DNA from: Monoplex corrugatus
Lineage: Eukaryota > Mollusca > Gastropoda > Littorinimorpha > Ranellidae
DNA length: 64,000 nucleotides
Assembly: GCA_030674185.1 (NCBI GenBank)
Contig: JAPXFY010000023.1
Coordinates: 15,838,686-15,902,685, forward strand
Direction of reading: 5' to 3'
In this document: positions 1-12,165 of the stretch, piece by piece
Layout: every line of letters begins with the position of its first letter
Numbering within the stretch: the stretch's first letter is position 1
The notes under the pieces: generated by a model
Database searches by the model: none
Told to the model about the DNA's origin: nothing
Seen by the model: only the letters and a program-made list of their open reading frames with translations
Program-made: the position numbers and the translations under genes

Positions 1-39
1 ACGACATAGATCTACAAGTCTTCACATGGCTTAAACATG

Positions 40-262
40 GAGATGGTCTAATCACAATTCATGCCGGTTTGACAGCTGTGTATGGAGACACGTACGTGTC
101 ATTCTGGACAGTTTGCCGCAGGACTGATTCTTCCCAACAAGGAAAAACCGACTTGAAAGACAAGTACCAACACGGATGTCCTTGCACGGCCAGGGACGAG
201 CAACTGTTCAGCTTGTAAAAACAGTAGCTGAACAGGATCTGCATGTTTCAATTCTGAACAAC
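40..262 (+). pseudogene. mariner-like transposase, N-terminal relic
   Basis: Read on the plus strand, this stretch translates into residues resembling the helix-turn-helix DNA-binding domain of mariner transposases. Visible pieces are IHAGLTAVYGDTYVS, then GKTDLKDKY and ARDEQ, followed after a one-base frame change near position 205 by TVQLVKTVAEQDLHVSI. That order and spacing are those of the first ~80 residues of mariner transposases (known family pattern). No catalytic DDE part follows; the sequence passes directly into LINE-derived DNA at about 262. The window begins inside it, so the 5' end is unseen. It is broken by the frameshift and a stop and is not functional. It is a different lineage from the mariner at 57.8 kb. 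Confidence 0.6.
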
Positions 263-1047
263 AAATGCCTATCAATTAACAGCAAATGGCACAACTTTGA
301 GACAGGTTGATAAGTTAAATAGAAAATAGAAAGAAAAAATAAAGGGTTGGAGCTAAATAGCGAGAAGACTGAAGTCATGGTAATCAGTGAAAAACATGAA
401 ATTCCGTCATGCCAAATAACAACAAATGGCACAACATTGAGACAGGTTGATAAGTTTAAATATCTGAGGACGGTCATCTCACCAGAAGGCAGATGCACAT
501 CACAAATAGCCAGCAGAATCGGCCAAGCAAAACAGCATTCAAGAAGATGAAAAGCATTCTTACCAACAAATGATGATCAATTGACATCAGGAAGAGAGTT
601 TTGGAATGTTATATAGGACCGATAATGTTATACGGTTGTGAGGCGTATACAGTCAACACGCAAAGCCAGAACAAGATTGAGGCGGCCGAGATGTGGTTTC
701 TAAGAAGAATGTGGAGAGTTCCATGGACAGCAAAGAAAACAAACGAAACAGTCTTAATGGAGGCAGACACAAGAAGATCATTCATAAGGAAGATTAGGAA
801 AAGACAGGCAACATTTATAGGCCATTTTATGAGGAAAGGGGAATTAGAGCACCTGGTCACAATAGGAAAGCTGGAGGGAAAGAGAGCACCGGGTAGATTC
901 AGGGAGAAAATATTGGACGGACTTGCAAAGTGGCTGAGGACAGAGGGTTGAAGATGTGCTTGCGGCAACAAGGGACAGATGCATATGGAAGGCCATGATC
1001 GCCAACGCCATGTGGCAAGGCACTTGATGATGATGATGATGATGATA
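262..1047 (+). mobile_element. RTE-like LINE, 5'-truncated, 3' part of reverse transcriptase ORF
   Basis: The plus strand encodes the C-terminal part of a non-LTR retrotransposon reverse transcriptase in two frames: about 345-550 (motifs KTEVMVISEKHE and DKFKYLRTVIS) and 601-951 (motifs IMLYGCEAYTV, AAEMWFLRRMWRVPW, IGHFMRK, EGKRAPGR). It ends in a TGA/GAT trinucleotide run at about 1024-1047, a tail of the kind RTE elements carry. The same family occurs at 59744-61299 and, inverted, at 26022-26293. Frameshifts and stops show it is dead. The first ~85 bases (262-345) are scrambled: short pieces matching three separate places of the 60-kb copy appear out of order. Confidence 0.75.
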
Positions 1048-1084
1048 CTGTTCAAGTAGTAGACCGTTTTACAGTCTTGATCTC

Positions 1085-1630
1085 CTATTGTTATTGTTGT
1101 TTAAAGCCTAGCCGACGGCGTAGAGCCATATCAGGGCTATAACAAAACATACAAAACGTCAACGGGGGGGGGGACACATATCAATGCATTCGCGCGCGCA
1201 CATAATCAAAGGATATGTCCCTGGTGTTGACCACTCCGTCCAATTTATTGCACAAGGGATTTAAAAAACATACCTGAAGATAAATTTAAGCGTACCTAAG
1301 GACACCAAAACATATGTAAAAACGGGCATTAATTACCTAGTAGGCCTACTACTTCCGCATATCTCACAACCCTAGAGCCAAAAATGCACGTAATACATGT
1401 ACACAAAAAATCACAAGAAAAAGTTCATAAGACTTTATAGAACACATACAGGTGAATGGACCAACAAGGCAGAAAATGATAGGAAGAAATGACAGAAAGC
1501 AAAGAACAAGGCAGAAACAAAGGGAGCGACAGAAAAGAGTAAATTTCTAGCAGAGAATTTCCAGAAGGTGGGGATACTATTTATACTGAAAGAGCCCCTG
1601 GCATCCCTAAGGGGGTAGGGGTGGTGTCTT
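1085..1630 (+). mobile_element. Dispersed repeat family A, copy 1
   Basis: About 545 bases align along their whole length with 23945-24495, and partially with 18748-20262 and 51296-51480. Landmarks in order are GAGCCATATCAGGGCTATAA, CAATGCATTCGCG, a purine-rich CAGAAAATGATAGG segment, AATTTCCAGAAGGTGGGGAT and CTGAAAGAGCCCCTGGC. I see no coding sequence or terminal inverted repeats. It is probably a non-autonomous transposon or part of one; its class is unknown. Confidence 0.7.
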
Positions 1631-1674
1631 GATCTATGACAACTGGAAGTGGTGAAATTTTGGAAGCCTGAGAC

Positions 1675-1703
1675 ACACACACATACATACACACATACAC
1701 ACA

Positions 1704-1752
<49 letters not shown>
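1675..1752. repeat. (AC)n microsatellite
   Basis: An almost pure AC dinucleotide run, with CATA interruptions in its first part. Confidence 0.95.
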
Positions 1753-2186
1753 CACACAATTATGTGAAAGCACACACAGAAATCTGATCGGCCCAGCCTT
1801 TATTTGAAACTCAAATACACAGACCAACACAAACCCTACCAGAATCACACTACATATCACAAAGAAATTCAAACAAATCAACTACTATTACAAGTCATCA
1901 ATGAGAGAGAAATTCAAACAAGCCAACAACCGGTACTAGCACTACCGGTTTTACATGTCACTGTTACACATAACGAATGACAGATCAACAACAAAACTCA
2001 AAGAACAATCAAATCGCCGTTGAAATCCAGAAAAAATTTTTTTACATGTGTAAGCATTTATCTTTGCACATGCACTTTTCTTTACAAAAAAAAAAAAAAA
2101 TCTGGTTTGAATCATTTCTGAACTGCAGCCATTGATGCAGTTTAAAAATGACATTTGAAAATATGTGCAGATTTTCAGGTCAACAT

Positions 2187-2266
2187 TTAACCCTTTCGTT
2201 CCTTCATCCTATCTTCCCAATTCCTGCAGGAAGTTGGCACACTGGAAGAGGAAGTGAAAGGGTTAA
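2187..2266. mobile_element. Solo palindromic TTAA MITE (inner type), diverged
   Basis: Exactly 80 bases from TTAA to TTAA, with inverted ends TTAACCCTTTCGTTCC and its near complement, and a central TCCTGCAGGA palindrome. The size and centre match the inner unit of the composite MITEs at 3010, 33239 and 33505. The TTAA flanks and CCCTTT ends fit piggyBac-type MITEs. This copy stands alone, without the outer unit. Confidence 0.7.
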
Positions 2267-2689
2267 GCTGATACTTTACCTAACCCCAACACACTTCAAG
2301 TTGTTTTTTCCGACCTTCAGGTCTTGTCAGGAATATATTGTCACGTACCTGTACGTCACATGCACAACAACAAATCCAACACCAAAAATATTCAATCACA
2401 CAGGCAGCTCTCGGAAGTACTGCATAAAAATGTTTGAACTGTACAGGTAATGATAAATCGGTAATATGTTTTACAATAAAGGCAATAAAACTACATAATC
2501 AAACAAAAATATGCGTTAAAATGACAAGCTTAGATTAAAATCAGTTTGTGTAATATGTTTAAAAAGTGCATGGGGATTTTGAACGATTAGTCGCAATTCT
2601 AGGACAAATACAAGTAAAACTGTTACAAAAAAATGGTAATGGGCCATACATATTCATATTTGACAACAGCTCACATATATCATATCATC

Positions 2690-2985
2690 CATCCATACCT
2701 GACTTTCTAGTGTTTGTGTACATATTGTATCCATCATTCCTGACTGTCCGGTGTTTGTGTACATGTTCTATCCTTAATCCATCATTCCTGACTGTCCGGT
2801 GTTTGTGTACATGTTCTATCCATCATTCCTGACTGTCCGGTGTTTATGTACATGTTCTATCTATCCTATTATCCATTCATTCCTGACTGTCCGGTGTTTG
2901 TGTATATGTTCTATCCATCATTCCTGACTGTCCGGTGTTTGTGTACATGTTCTATCCATTCATTCCTGACTGTCACAAAACCAAG
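2690..2985. repeat. 41-bp minisatellite, about 7 units
   Basis: Tandem copies of a unit with core CCTGACTGTCCGGTGTTTGT, followed by ACATGTTCTATCCATCATT. Some units carry a short extra TAATCCATC-type insertion. Confidence 0.9.
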
Positions 2986-3009
2986 CAATACATATTAAAA
3001 GGAAAAAAT

Positions 3010-3202
3010 TTAACCCTTTGACTCCTGCACCCTATCCACCAACTGCAAAAACTCAACCCTTTGATTCCCTTACCCTATCCACCAGATTTCTTCAGGAAGC
3101 TGGTGGATAAGGTGGGGAAATCGAAGGGTTAAGTTTTTGCTTTGCAAGCGTGTTTGACAATGCAGGATGCTGGTGGCCAGGATGCAGGAGTCAAAGGGTT
3201 AA
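3010..3202. mobile_element. Composite (nested) TTAA MITE
   Basis: The outer ends are TTAACCCTTTGACTCCTGC and GCAGGAGTCAAAGGGTTAA, a near-perfect inverted repeat flanked by TTAA. Inside it, at about 3053-3132, lies the 80-bp palindromic unit CAACCCTTTGATTCCC...AAGGGTTAA, whose left TTAA has decayed to TCAA. The same nested layout recurs at 33239-33431, 33505-33695 and around 52909/56379. The TTAA duplications and CCCTTT termini are typical of piggyBac-superfamily MITEs; the superfamily is an inference from the ends alone. Confidence 0.8.
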
Positions 3203-3461
3203 ACCACACATTTTATGCACACAATCCAAAAGACAACAAAACATGTTTAAATCGTGGGTTTTGTACATGCGAGTGGCTTTGTTCACAAGGACACAGGCTT
3301 ACATTCAACTTGTAGGTTATGTGTAATAACATCTATCTCCACTCTCACAGGTAGGTTCAAGTTTACACCAAAATGCATCTGCGTGTCAGAGAAAGACTGT
3401 GCATGTGTGCATGTGTGTGCATGTGTGTATGTGCATGTCACCATGTGTGACAGCATGCACG

Positions 3462-3464
<3 letters not shown>

Positions 3465-3557
<93 letters not shown>
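3465..3557. repeat. (TG)n microsatellite
   Basis: About 46 uninterrupted TG dinucleotides. Confidence 0.97.
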
Positions 3558-3559
<2 letters not shown>

Positions 3560-4162
3560 TATTATGCCATATACCTAAGACCTTTTACAACATGTCAGTA
3601 TGATACTCTGCCTTCTCCCCCTGATAAATGGGTTAGTACTAATCAGCAAGCAACAATATTTCACTCGGATACACACACTTATGTACAGACATGCTTACTC
3701 AATGGAATGATATTATGGCTTAATTCGTGTTTCTGAAAATAATAACAATAAAAAAATAATAACAATAATAATAATAATAATAACAATCATAATTTTTTTT
3801 TAAAAACTACTACTACTACTATTACTACTACATTCATAATCTGTTTTCAGCTTGTTGTACAAAGAAGCACCCCTCTACTGTATAGAAACAGTGAAGAACA
3901 TTAAAAAAAAAGTTGAAGAATTGTGAAAATGTTAAAAAAAAAAGGGAAAAAAAATACTTCCGTTTCTAAGAAGCATCCTCCTACTATATTGAAAAAGTAA
4001 ACACTGAAATACAGATAAAAAGGTCAAAGAATGGAAAAAAATTGAAATGGATAAAACAGATATATGGTTGAGTACTGTTCAAATACATACACACCAATAT
4101 TATGCAAACCTCATAACGTTTATTCGCCTCATGAAAACTCAAATGCCATTTCTGTTTTCACC

Positions 4163-4165
<3 letters not shown>

Positions 4166-4213
<48 letters not shown>
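4166..4213. repeat. (AC)n microsatellite
   Basis: A pure AC run of about 24 dinucleotides, just upstream of the 93-bp array. Confidence 0.95.
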
Positions 4214-4215
<2 letters not shown>

Positions 4216-4257
4216 GCATGCAGACGGACAATCAGCTTGTTGGTCTTGATGGCATCC

Positions 4258-4890
4258 ATGACTATATCAGTAAGCTATTTTACGGTTCATTTCATTTCCA
4301 TCACCTGTTAACTTTGTTGCAAAGCCTACTTTCTGATATGCTCATACACATGCTCTCCTTCACTAAGCTATTTTACAGTTCATTTCATTTCTGTCATGCT
4401 TTCTGACACTCTCACACACATGCTCTCCTTCACTATTTTATGGTTCATTTCATTTCTATCAACTGTTAACCTTGTTGCAAAGCTTACTTTCTGATACCCT
4501 CATACACATGCTCTCCTTCACAAAGCTATTTTATGGTTCATTTCATTTCCATCATGTGTTAACCTTGTTGCAAAGCCTACTTTCTGATTCTTACACAGGC
4601 TCTCCTTCACAAAGCTATTTTACGGTTCATTTCATTTCCATCACCTGTTAACCTTGTTGCAAAGCCTACTTTCTGATACCCTCATACACATGCTCTCCTT
4701 CACAAAGCTATTTTACGGTTCATTATCATTTCCGTCATACTATTAGCCTTGTTGCAAAGCCTACTTTCTGATACCCTCATACACAGGCTCTCCTTCACAA
4801 AGCTATTTTACGGTTCATTACATTTCCGTCATCTATTAGCCTTGTTGCAAAGCCTACTTTCTGATACCCTCATACACATGCTCTCCTTCA
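4258..4890. repeat. 93-bp minisatellite, about 7 units
   Basis: Repeated blocks in order: AGCTATTTTACGGTTCATTT, CTTGTTGCAAAGCCTACTTT, CTGATACCCTCATACACATG, CTCTCCTTCAC. Several units lack the middle block, so unit length varies. Confidence 0.9.
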
Positions 4891-5177
4891 CTCACATGCT
4901 GCCTCTCTACACGTTCTCTCTCCCCCTAACACACACACACTCTTTCTTCCTCCTTCTCTCTGGCTCTCACACACGTCACTGAGGCTTGTGACCGATCATG
5001 TGACCAGTAGATGCAAACCAAACATGTCACCAGCATCTCCAAACTGACAGACGTGACACGACAACTCTAACCACCAGTCAAGAGTTTGAAATTTGGATCT
5101 GAAAGTAACTGACTGGCAGATTGATTGAATCTGTGCACGACACGATACGCTGTCAAAGGTCAGGGGAAGTGGTTGAG

Positions 5178-5455
5178 AATGGGACCTATGAAATATGATG
5201 CTGACACCACCAGAATGATCGGAGCATCAAGACAATGGGACCTATGAAATATGATGCTGACACCACCAGAATGATCGGAGCATCAAGACAATGGGACCTA
5301 TGAAATATGATGCTGACACCACCAGAATGATCGGAGCATCAAGACAATGGGACCTATGAAATATGATGCTGACACCACCAGAATGATCGGAGCATCAAGA
5401 CAATGGGACCTATGAAATATGATGCTGACACCACCAGAATGATCGGAGCATCAAG
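5178..5455. repeat. 56-bp minisatellite, 5 units
   Basis: Five nearly identical units with core ATGCTGACACCACCAGAATG and ATCGGAGCATCAAGACAATG. The same core occurs once, diverged, at 16915-16960 beside a different array, so the unit derives from a dispersed sequence. Confidence 0.95.
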
Positions 5456-5564
5456 ACAGACAGCTAGGCCAGTCTTTGTGCTCTGGCTAGGTCTCAATTT
5501 GAGATATCAGACTCTGAACCACAGCTCTGTCAACAGTCTGACTGCAAAAAGACAGACAGACATT

Positions 5565-6150
5565 ATACTACAAGCACCGATTCACCAACTCTCACACATC
5601 TCTCAGACTGACACTTCAAGCACCAATCCACCAGTTCTCACACATCTCTCAGACTGACACTTCAAGCACCAATCCACTAATTCTCACACAACTCTGAGAC
5701 TGACACTTCAAGCACCAATCCACTAATTCTCACACATCTCTCAGATCAACACTTCAAACACCAATTTACCAGTTCTCACACATCTCTCAGACTGACACTT
5801 CAAGCACCAATCCACCAGTTCTCACACAACTCTGAGACTGACACTTCAAGCACCAATCCACTAATTCTCACACATCTCTCAGATCAACACTTCAAACACC
5901 AATTTACCAGTTCTCACACATCTCTCAGACTGACACTTCAAACACCAATCCACCAGCTCTCACACATCTCTCAGACTGACACTTCAAGCACCAATCCACC
6001 AGCTCTCACACATCTCTCAGATCAACACTTCAAACACCAATCCACCAGTTCTCACACATCTCTCAGACTGACACTTCAAGCACCAGTCCAATAATTCTCA
6101 CACATCTCTCAGACTGACACTTCAAGCACCAGTCCATCAACTCTCACACA
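5565..6150. repeat. 46-bp minisatellite, about 12 units
   Basis: Tandem units with core ACTTCAAGCACCAATCCACC followed by AGTTCTCACACATCTCTCAG. The two GATCAACACTTCAAACACC variants recur in a fixed order, suggesting a larger duplication of several units. Confidence 0.9.
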
Positions 6151-6154
6151 TCTC

Positions 6155-7180
6155 CAGTGCTCACCAATAAGCACAGCTGCCATCTTGGGGAGACCATTTT
6201 CCACAGGGACTTGGGGAACAGATTATGGTTTTTACATGATAGTATCGATAGGTCTAAAAATCATGCTACACAGACGCATTTCAATACAATTTTACAAACA
6301 TTGACAGTTAAAAAAGATTCTTCTAAAAAAATTGCTTTGCTTACACAGCAATCCATTGCTTCAAAAATCATCTCTCTGCTCGTTTCATTTACTTATTATT
6401 TCAAACATTTCAGAAATGCTTTCTTAGATTTCTTTATCAAATATTATCATTTGAAAAATATTTTCTTTGTTTACAGATTTTTCAATCAAGTTTCATTTAG
6501 TAAAAAAAACTATGTTTTAAAAACGTGAAGCATTAAAAAAATCTTAAACAAAATTACGATAGCTCATATGGACTAGCATATATGCACAATCACACACAGT
6601 TTTTGAATAAGTTGCATTCAAACTGAAAAACAAATCAACAGAATATGAGATTACCGACTTGATTTTTGTGGCCAGTCTGATAATTCAACATCTTAAAAAG
6701 GCTGAGTAGATGACAAAAAGACCCATAGTTTTAAAAAAAATTCAACAATCTCAAAACATTATTTAAAAATGTGCAAACCAACTTGGGGAAGAAACCACAC
6801 AAGGCTGTGTGAAAATCTCATCTCTTTGATTCCCTCAGCTTATCCACTAGGTTCCTGAAGGAAACTGGAGTAAGCTGTGGAGACATCGAGGGTATGAAAG
6901 GGTTAAAAAGCTACAAAGCTGACAGCTATACAAAGACAGGGCACTCATTGCTAAAGACAATGATAATACACATACCAGGGAAAGGGTTAATTTTAAGGTC
7001 AGTCCTTACATAGGCGCACACAACCATCTTTTTCCTAAAAAATGTTATTGTTGGTATAGACGAAAAATCACAAAACGTATGTTGTTCACGCACCGTGTTT
7101 GTGCTATCCCACAGTTTCTCTGTCTCAAACACAAGATGAGACAGACAAAAAAATTATAATCACACATTCACCAGAACTAG
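6155..7180. other. AT-rich stretch with one diverged MITE
   Basis: Mostly AT-rich sequence with no supported gene. At about 6822-6907 a diverged copy of the 80-bp palindromic MITE can be traced (CTCTTTGATTCCCTC on the left, GAAAGGGTTAA on the right). Nothing else is recognised. Confidence 0.5.
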
Positions 7181-7181
7181 A

Positions 7182-7182
<1 letters not shown>

Positions 7183-7224
<42 letters not shown>

Positions 7225-7241
7225 CACACACACACACACAA
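7183..7241. repeat. (AC)n microsatellite
   Basis: An AC run with a single AA interruption. Confidence 0.95.
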
Positions 7242-7516
7242 ATGAGACAAACGAAATTTGATCAATGAGAGAGCTGCACAATAACTGCAGGAACAAAACA
7301 CGATGTCAGTTATTACCCAAACACGACAGCCATCCATTGAGCTTCAGTACCCAATACCTGGTACAATGATAATTAAAGGAGAGGTTGTGTGACACTATAG
7401 GTGATGTCGCCCTAGATCATGATAGAGACAACAAAATGTATTTGAGGAGAACGAGATGGATGATAGGCAAGAGTTTTTACTGACGAAGGTCTTAATCATA
7501 CCAATCAACAGCCAAC

Positions 7517-7720
7517 AGTGAGTGAGTGAGTCAGTGAGTGAGAGAATGAGTGAGTCAGTGAGTGAGTCAGTGAGAGTGCCTGAGAGTATGCTAGCATGCG
7601 TGTGTGTGTGTGTGAGTGTGCATGCAGGTGTGAGAGTGTGCATTAAATATGTGTGTGTGTGTGTAAGTGGGTGGGTGGGTGGGTACATGTATGTGTATGT
7701 GCGTGCGTGTGTGTGTTATG
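7517..7720. repeat. GAGT/TG/GGGT low-complexity tract
   Basis: Alternating AGTGAGTCAGTG-like blocks pass into TG dinucleotides and then a GTGG run. No gene is seen between here and 9.0 kb. Confidence 0.85.
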
Positions 7721-8235
7721 CAAGTGAACATATTTCATACAGAATCAGTCAAGACATAAAACAATGTACAAAGCAAAATGTACACTAACAATTCACTAAC
7801 ATGGTCCTCTTATGCAGAAGGCATCAGTTAGGTTCCAAATTCAAGCTGAATACAGCACACACACACAAAAATAGAGAGAGAAAAATCTGAATCACACACA
7901 TGAATACACAATTTCATGAAAAGTAGGCTACTTTGGCAAAATACACCAAACCATAAGCACATTTCCAATTTACTGAACAAAAGTTTATGTTAAGCTGGTT
8001 AAAAGAAATAAGGAGAAATGAAGACATTTCAATCTGTTTGGTTGTCATTCTGCAAAAATATTCTTAGACGAAACTGAGCAAAAACTGAAATAAATGAATG
8101 AAAATTCAAGGAATCATTTTTTACTCTCATTTATTATCTCCTCTTTTCCTCTACATCCACTCAATTCCAACCTTGGCTGAGGCAACTGGAAAAACCTTGG
8201 AAAAAAACAGGCCGAGTCGTCTCCATTTTCAAGAA

Positions 8236-8241
8236 TTTATT
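8236..8241 (-). terminator. Possible polyadenylation signal for the minus-strand gene
   Basis: AATAAA on the minus strand, about 6.1 kb past the stop codon at 14348, in AT-rich non-array sequence. A second AATAAA lies at 8130-8135. If used, the 3' untranslated region would contain the arrays between 9.1 and 14.0 kb. This is a motif match only and could be chance. Confidence 0.2.
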
Positions 8242-9114
8242 TCAACAACCAAGTCCCATACAATAGTTTGTAAATAACATAAAAAAAAATCACCTGAACA
8301 TACAGCAAATATCATCACCACAATACAGTTGTAATGAACACAAAACATCATTCCAGTATCATAGCAATAAACATAGGTGACTTAATACAAACACCACAGT
8401 ACATCTGTTCCAATAAACTTACAATTAAAAGCCCAGGAAAAAAAAAATTATTGAAAATACATGCAAACTTCACATTAAAATATAAGGAAAGATGTTTTAT
8501 AAAAGGAAAGGTAGGGAGATAGGAGGGAAAAACAAGAGGTTTTCTCAACTATTCAGGATCATGGGCTTGTGCTCGATGACCTATGGGACACACAAATAAG
8601 AAATTACTGTTGACAAGCGGAAATGTGAAAATAAGAAACGACTGTTGACAAGGTAGAAGTTTGACAACTTCAGTTCTAGAGTGGATTGTGGATTGGCAGC
8701 TGGAAAGAGAGTGGAAAAGCTGTGCACTATGTAAGAATCAGCATTTGTCCAAGGGGGAATGTGTGGTGGCTGCATCATGCATGCTTGTCTCAGAGCCTGT
8801 GTGTATGGATTTTTTTATCACTTATCCCAGAAAACTGACAAAACACTGTTCTACTGTGGCAATGTCTTTACTTCAGAAAATAGAGATGACTCAATCGTGT
8901 ATATAACAGACAGTGAGTGTGCACATTCACATGCAAATGCATAAATGCATGCTGCTTGAAATACTTGTACATGATGTGTATGCATCATATAATTAATCCT
9001 TCATAAATGACAGCGAGTGTGCACATACACATAACTATGCGTACATGCACGCTGGAGATAGTTATATGTGATATGTACGAGTTTATGTCATTAATCCAGT
9101 ATATAACTAAGAGA

Positions 9115-10066
9115 CAAGTGCAAACACCCATGTATGTATGCACACATACATGCTTGACATACTTGAACCGGAATGTGATGCAAACACCTATGTATGTATG
9201 CACACATACATGCTTGACATACTTGTACCGGTATGTGATGCAAACACCCATGTATGTATGCACACATACATGCTTGACATACTTGAACCAGTATGTGATG
9301 CAAACACCCATGTATGTATGCACACATACATGCTTGACATACTTGTACCGGTATGTGATGCAAACACCCATGTATGTATGCACATACATGCTTGACATAC
9401 TTGAACCGGTATGTGATGCAAACACCCATGTATGTATGCACACATACATGCTTGACATACTTGTACCGGTATATGATGCAAACACCCATGTATGTATGCA
9501 CACATGCATGCTTGACATACTTGTACCGGTATGTGATGCAAACACCCATGTATGTATGCACACACGCATGCTTGACATACTTGTACCGGTATGTGATGCA
9601 AACACCCATGTACGTATGCACACACACATGCTTGACATACTTGTACCGGTATGTGATGCAAACACCCATGTACGTATGCACACATACATGCTTGACATAC
9701 TTGTACCGGTATGTGATGCAAACACCCATGTATGTATGCACACACGCATGCTTGACATACTTGTACCGGTATGTGATGCAAACACCCATGTACGTATGCA
9801 CACATACATGTTTGACATACTTGTACCGGTATGTGATGCAAACACCCATGTACGTATGCACACATACATGCTTGACATACTTGTACCGGTATGTGATGCA
9901 AACACCCATGTATGTATGCACACACGCATGCTTGACATACTTGTACCGGTATGTGATGCAAACACCCATGTACGTATGCACACATACATGCTTGACATAC
10001 TTGTACCGGTATGTGATGCAAACACCCATGTATGTATGCACACACGCATGCTTGAGATACTTCTAG
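9115..10066. repeat. 60-bp minisatellite, 16 units
   Basis: Very regular 60-bp units with core CAAACACCCATGTATGTATG, a near-palindromic CATG...CATG segment, and CTTGTACCGGTATGTGATG. One unit lacks two bases. Because 60 is divisible by three, open frames run through it on both strands; these are artefacts. A related, diverged duplicated pair lies just upstream at about 8905-9110. Confidence 0.97.
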
Positions 10067-10639
10067 TTGTACTGGTATGTGATGCTATCCCTGCACGACA
10101 GAAATCTCAACACTACACATCCTGTATAATCAGTTGTGTTGGGTAACCACAGTTAGACGTATGGGAGGAAGGAACCAAACAATGGAATACACTATGATAA
10201 CTAATGGAATACATTATGATAACTACTGGTATACATCATGATTACTACTACTGCCAGAGCTATGAAAGCACGATGGAGTCAGGACACAGGGAGTCAACAT
10301 TGGATCATGTTCACGGTGCTATGTTCAGACACATGAAAAAGAAAACGGAACAGTGGTCAGCATCAATCCGCCTTCTTCACACAATAGTCTGAAAGAATGC
10401 ATCAGCTGGTCACAATCTGACCAACATTTTCCTGGTGGTGGTGGTGGTGGTGAAGGTGATGGTCCTGCAAACATTTTGCTGCTGTTGTTATTGGTAGTGG
10501 GATGGTGGTGGTAGTTTTGCAAACATTTTGTTGCTGTTGTCAGAAGAAGTGTTCTTACAAACATTTTGTTGTTGCAAAAACAAAAAGCAAAAACAGAAAT
10601 AAAAAAAACACCAATAACAAAAAAGAATGCATGGCCTGA

Positions 10640-12165
10640 TGCAGAAAACGTTTAGCCTATCTTCAAAACAATTACCTATTTCAGAAAACGTTTAGCCTAT
10701 CTTCAAAACAATTACCTATTTCAGAAAATGGTCAGCGTACCTTCAAAACAATTACCTATTTCAGAAAATGGTCAGCGTACCTTCAAAACAATTACCTACT
10801 TCAGAAAACGTTTAGCCTATCTTCAAAACAATTACCTATTTCAGAAAACGTTTTAGCCTACCTTCAAAACAATTACCTATTTAAGACAATGTTTATGTTT
10901 AGCCTATCTTCAAAACAATTACCTACTTCAGAAAACGTTTAGCCTATCTTCAAAACAATTACCTATTTCAGAAAACGTTTAGCCTATCTACAAAACAATT
11001 ACCTATTTCAGAAAACGTTTAGCCTATCTACAAAACAATTACCTATTTCAGAAAACGTTTAGCTATCTACAAAACAATTACCTATTTCAGAAAACGTTTA
11101 GCCTATCTACAAAACAATTACCTATTTCAGAAAACGTTTAGCCTATCTACAAAACAATTACCTATTTCAGAAAACGTTTAGCCTATCTACAAAACAATTA
11201 CCTATTTCAGAAAACGTTTAGCCTATCTACAAAACAATTACCTATTTCAGAAAACGTTTAGCCTATCTACAAAACAATTACCTACTTCAGAAAACGTTTA
11301 GCCTATCTACAAAACAATTACCTATTTCAGAAAACGTTTAGCCTATCTACAAAACAATTACCTATTTCAGAAAACGTTTAGCCTATCTACAAAACAATTA
11401 CCTATTTCAGAAAACGTTTAGCCTATCTACAAAACAATTACCTATTTCAGAAAACGTTTAGCCTATCTACAAAACAATTACCTATTTCAGAAAACGTTTT
11501 AGCCTATCTTCAAAACAATTACCTATTTAAGACAATGTTTATGTTTAGCCTATCTTCAAAACAATTATCTATTTCAGAATACGTTCATCTTATCTTCAAA
11601 ACAATTACCTATTTACGGAAACGTTTAGTCTATCTAAGAAAACATTTAGCCTGTCTTCATTACAATTACCTATTTAAGAAAACATTTAGCCCGTCTTCAT
11701 TACAATTACCTATTTAAGAAAACATTTAGCCCGTCTTCATTACAATTACCTATTTAAGAAAACGTTCATCCTATCTTCAAAAAAATTGTCTATTTAAGGA
11801 AATGTTTAGCCTATCTTCAAAACAATTACCTGTTTAAGAAAAGGTTTTGCCTATCTTCAAAACAATTACCTGTTTAAGAAAATGTTTTGCCTATCTTCAA
11901 AACAATTACCTGTTTAAGAAAAGGTTTTGCCTATCTTCAAAACAGTTACCTCTTTCAGAAAATGTTTTGCCTATCTTCAAAACAATGACCTATTTAAGAA
12001 AAGGTTTTGCCTATCTTCAAAACAGTTACCTATTTCAGAAAATGTTTTGCCTATCTTCAAAACAATGACCTATTTAAGAAAAGGTTTTGCCTATCTTCAA
12101 AACAGTTACCTATTTCAGAAAATGTTTTGCCTATCTTCAAAACAATGACCTATTTAAGAGAAAAT
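10640..12165. repeat. 40-bp minisatellite, about 38 units
   Basis: Core TTTAGCCTATCTACAAAACA followed by ATTACCTATTTCAGAAAACG. Units 11.05-11.5 kb are almost identical; those after 11.55 kb are diverged (TTTAAGAAAA variants) and end in an alternating two-unit pattern at 11.85-12.16 kb. Confidence 0.97.

Noticed and set aside
2148..2450. 100-codon frame
   Set aside because: It overlaps a MITE and shows no homology or splice framing.
9115..10066. CRISPR-like array
   Set aside because: Units are contiguous with no unique spacers, and the genome is eukaryotic.
8985..10146. Long open frames (up to about 380 codons) in several frames of both strands
   Set aside because: They follow the 60-bp period of the minisatellite, which is divisible by three; the composition is repetitive and there are no gene features.
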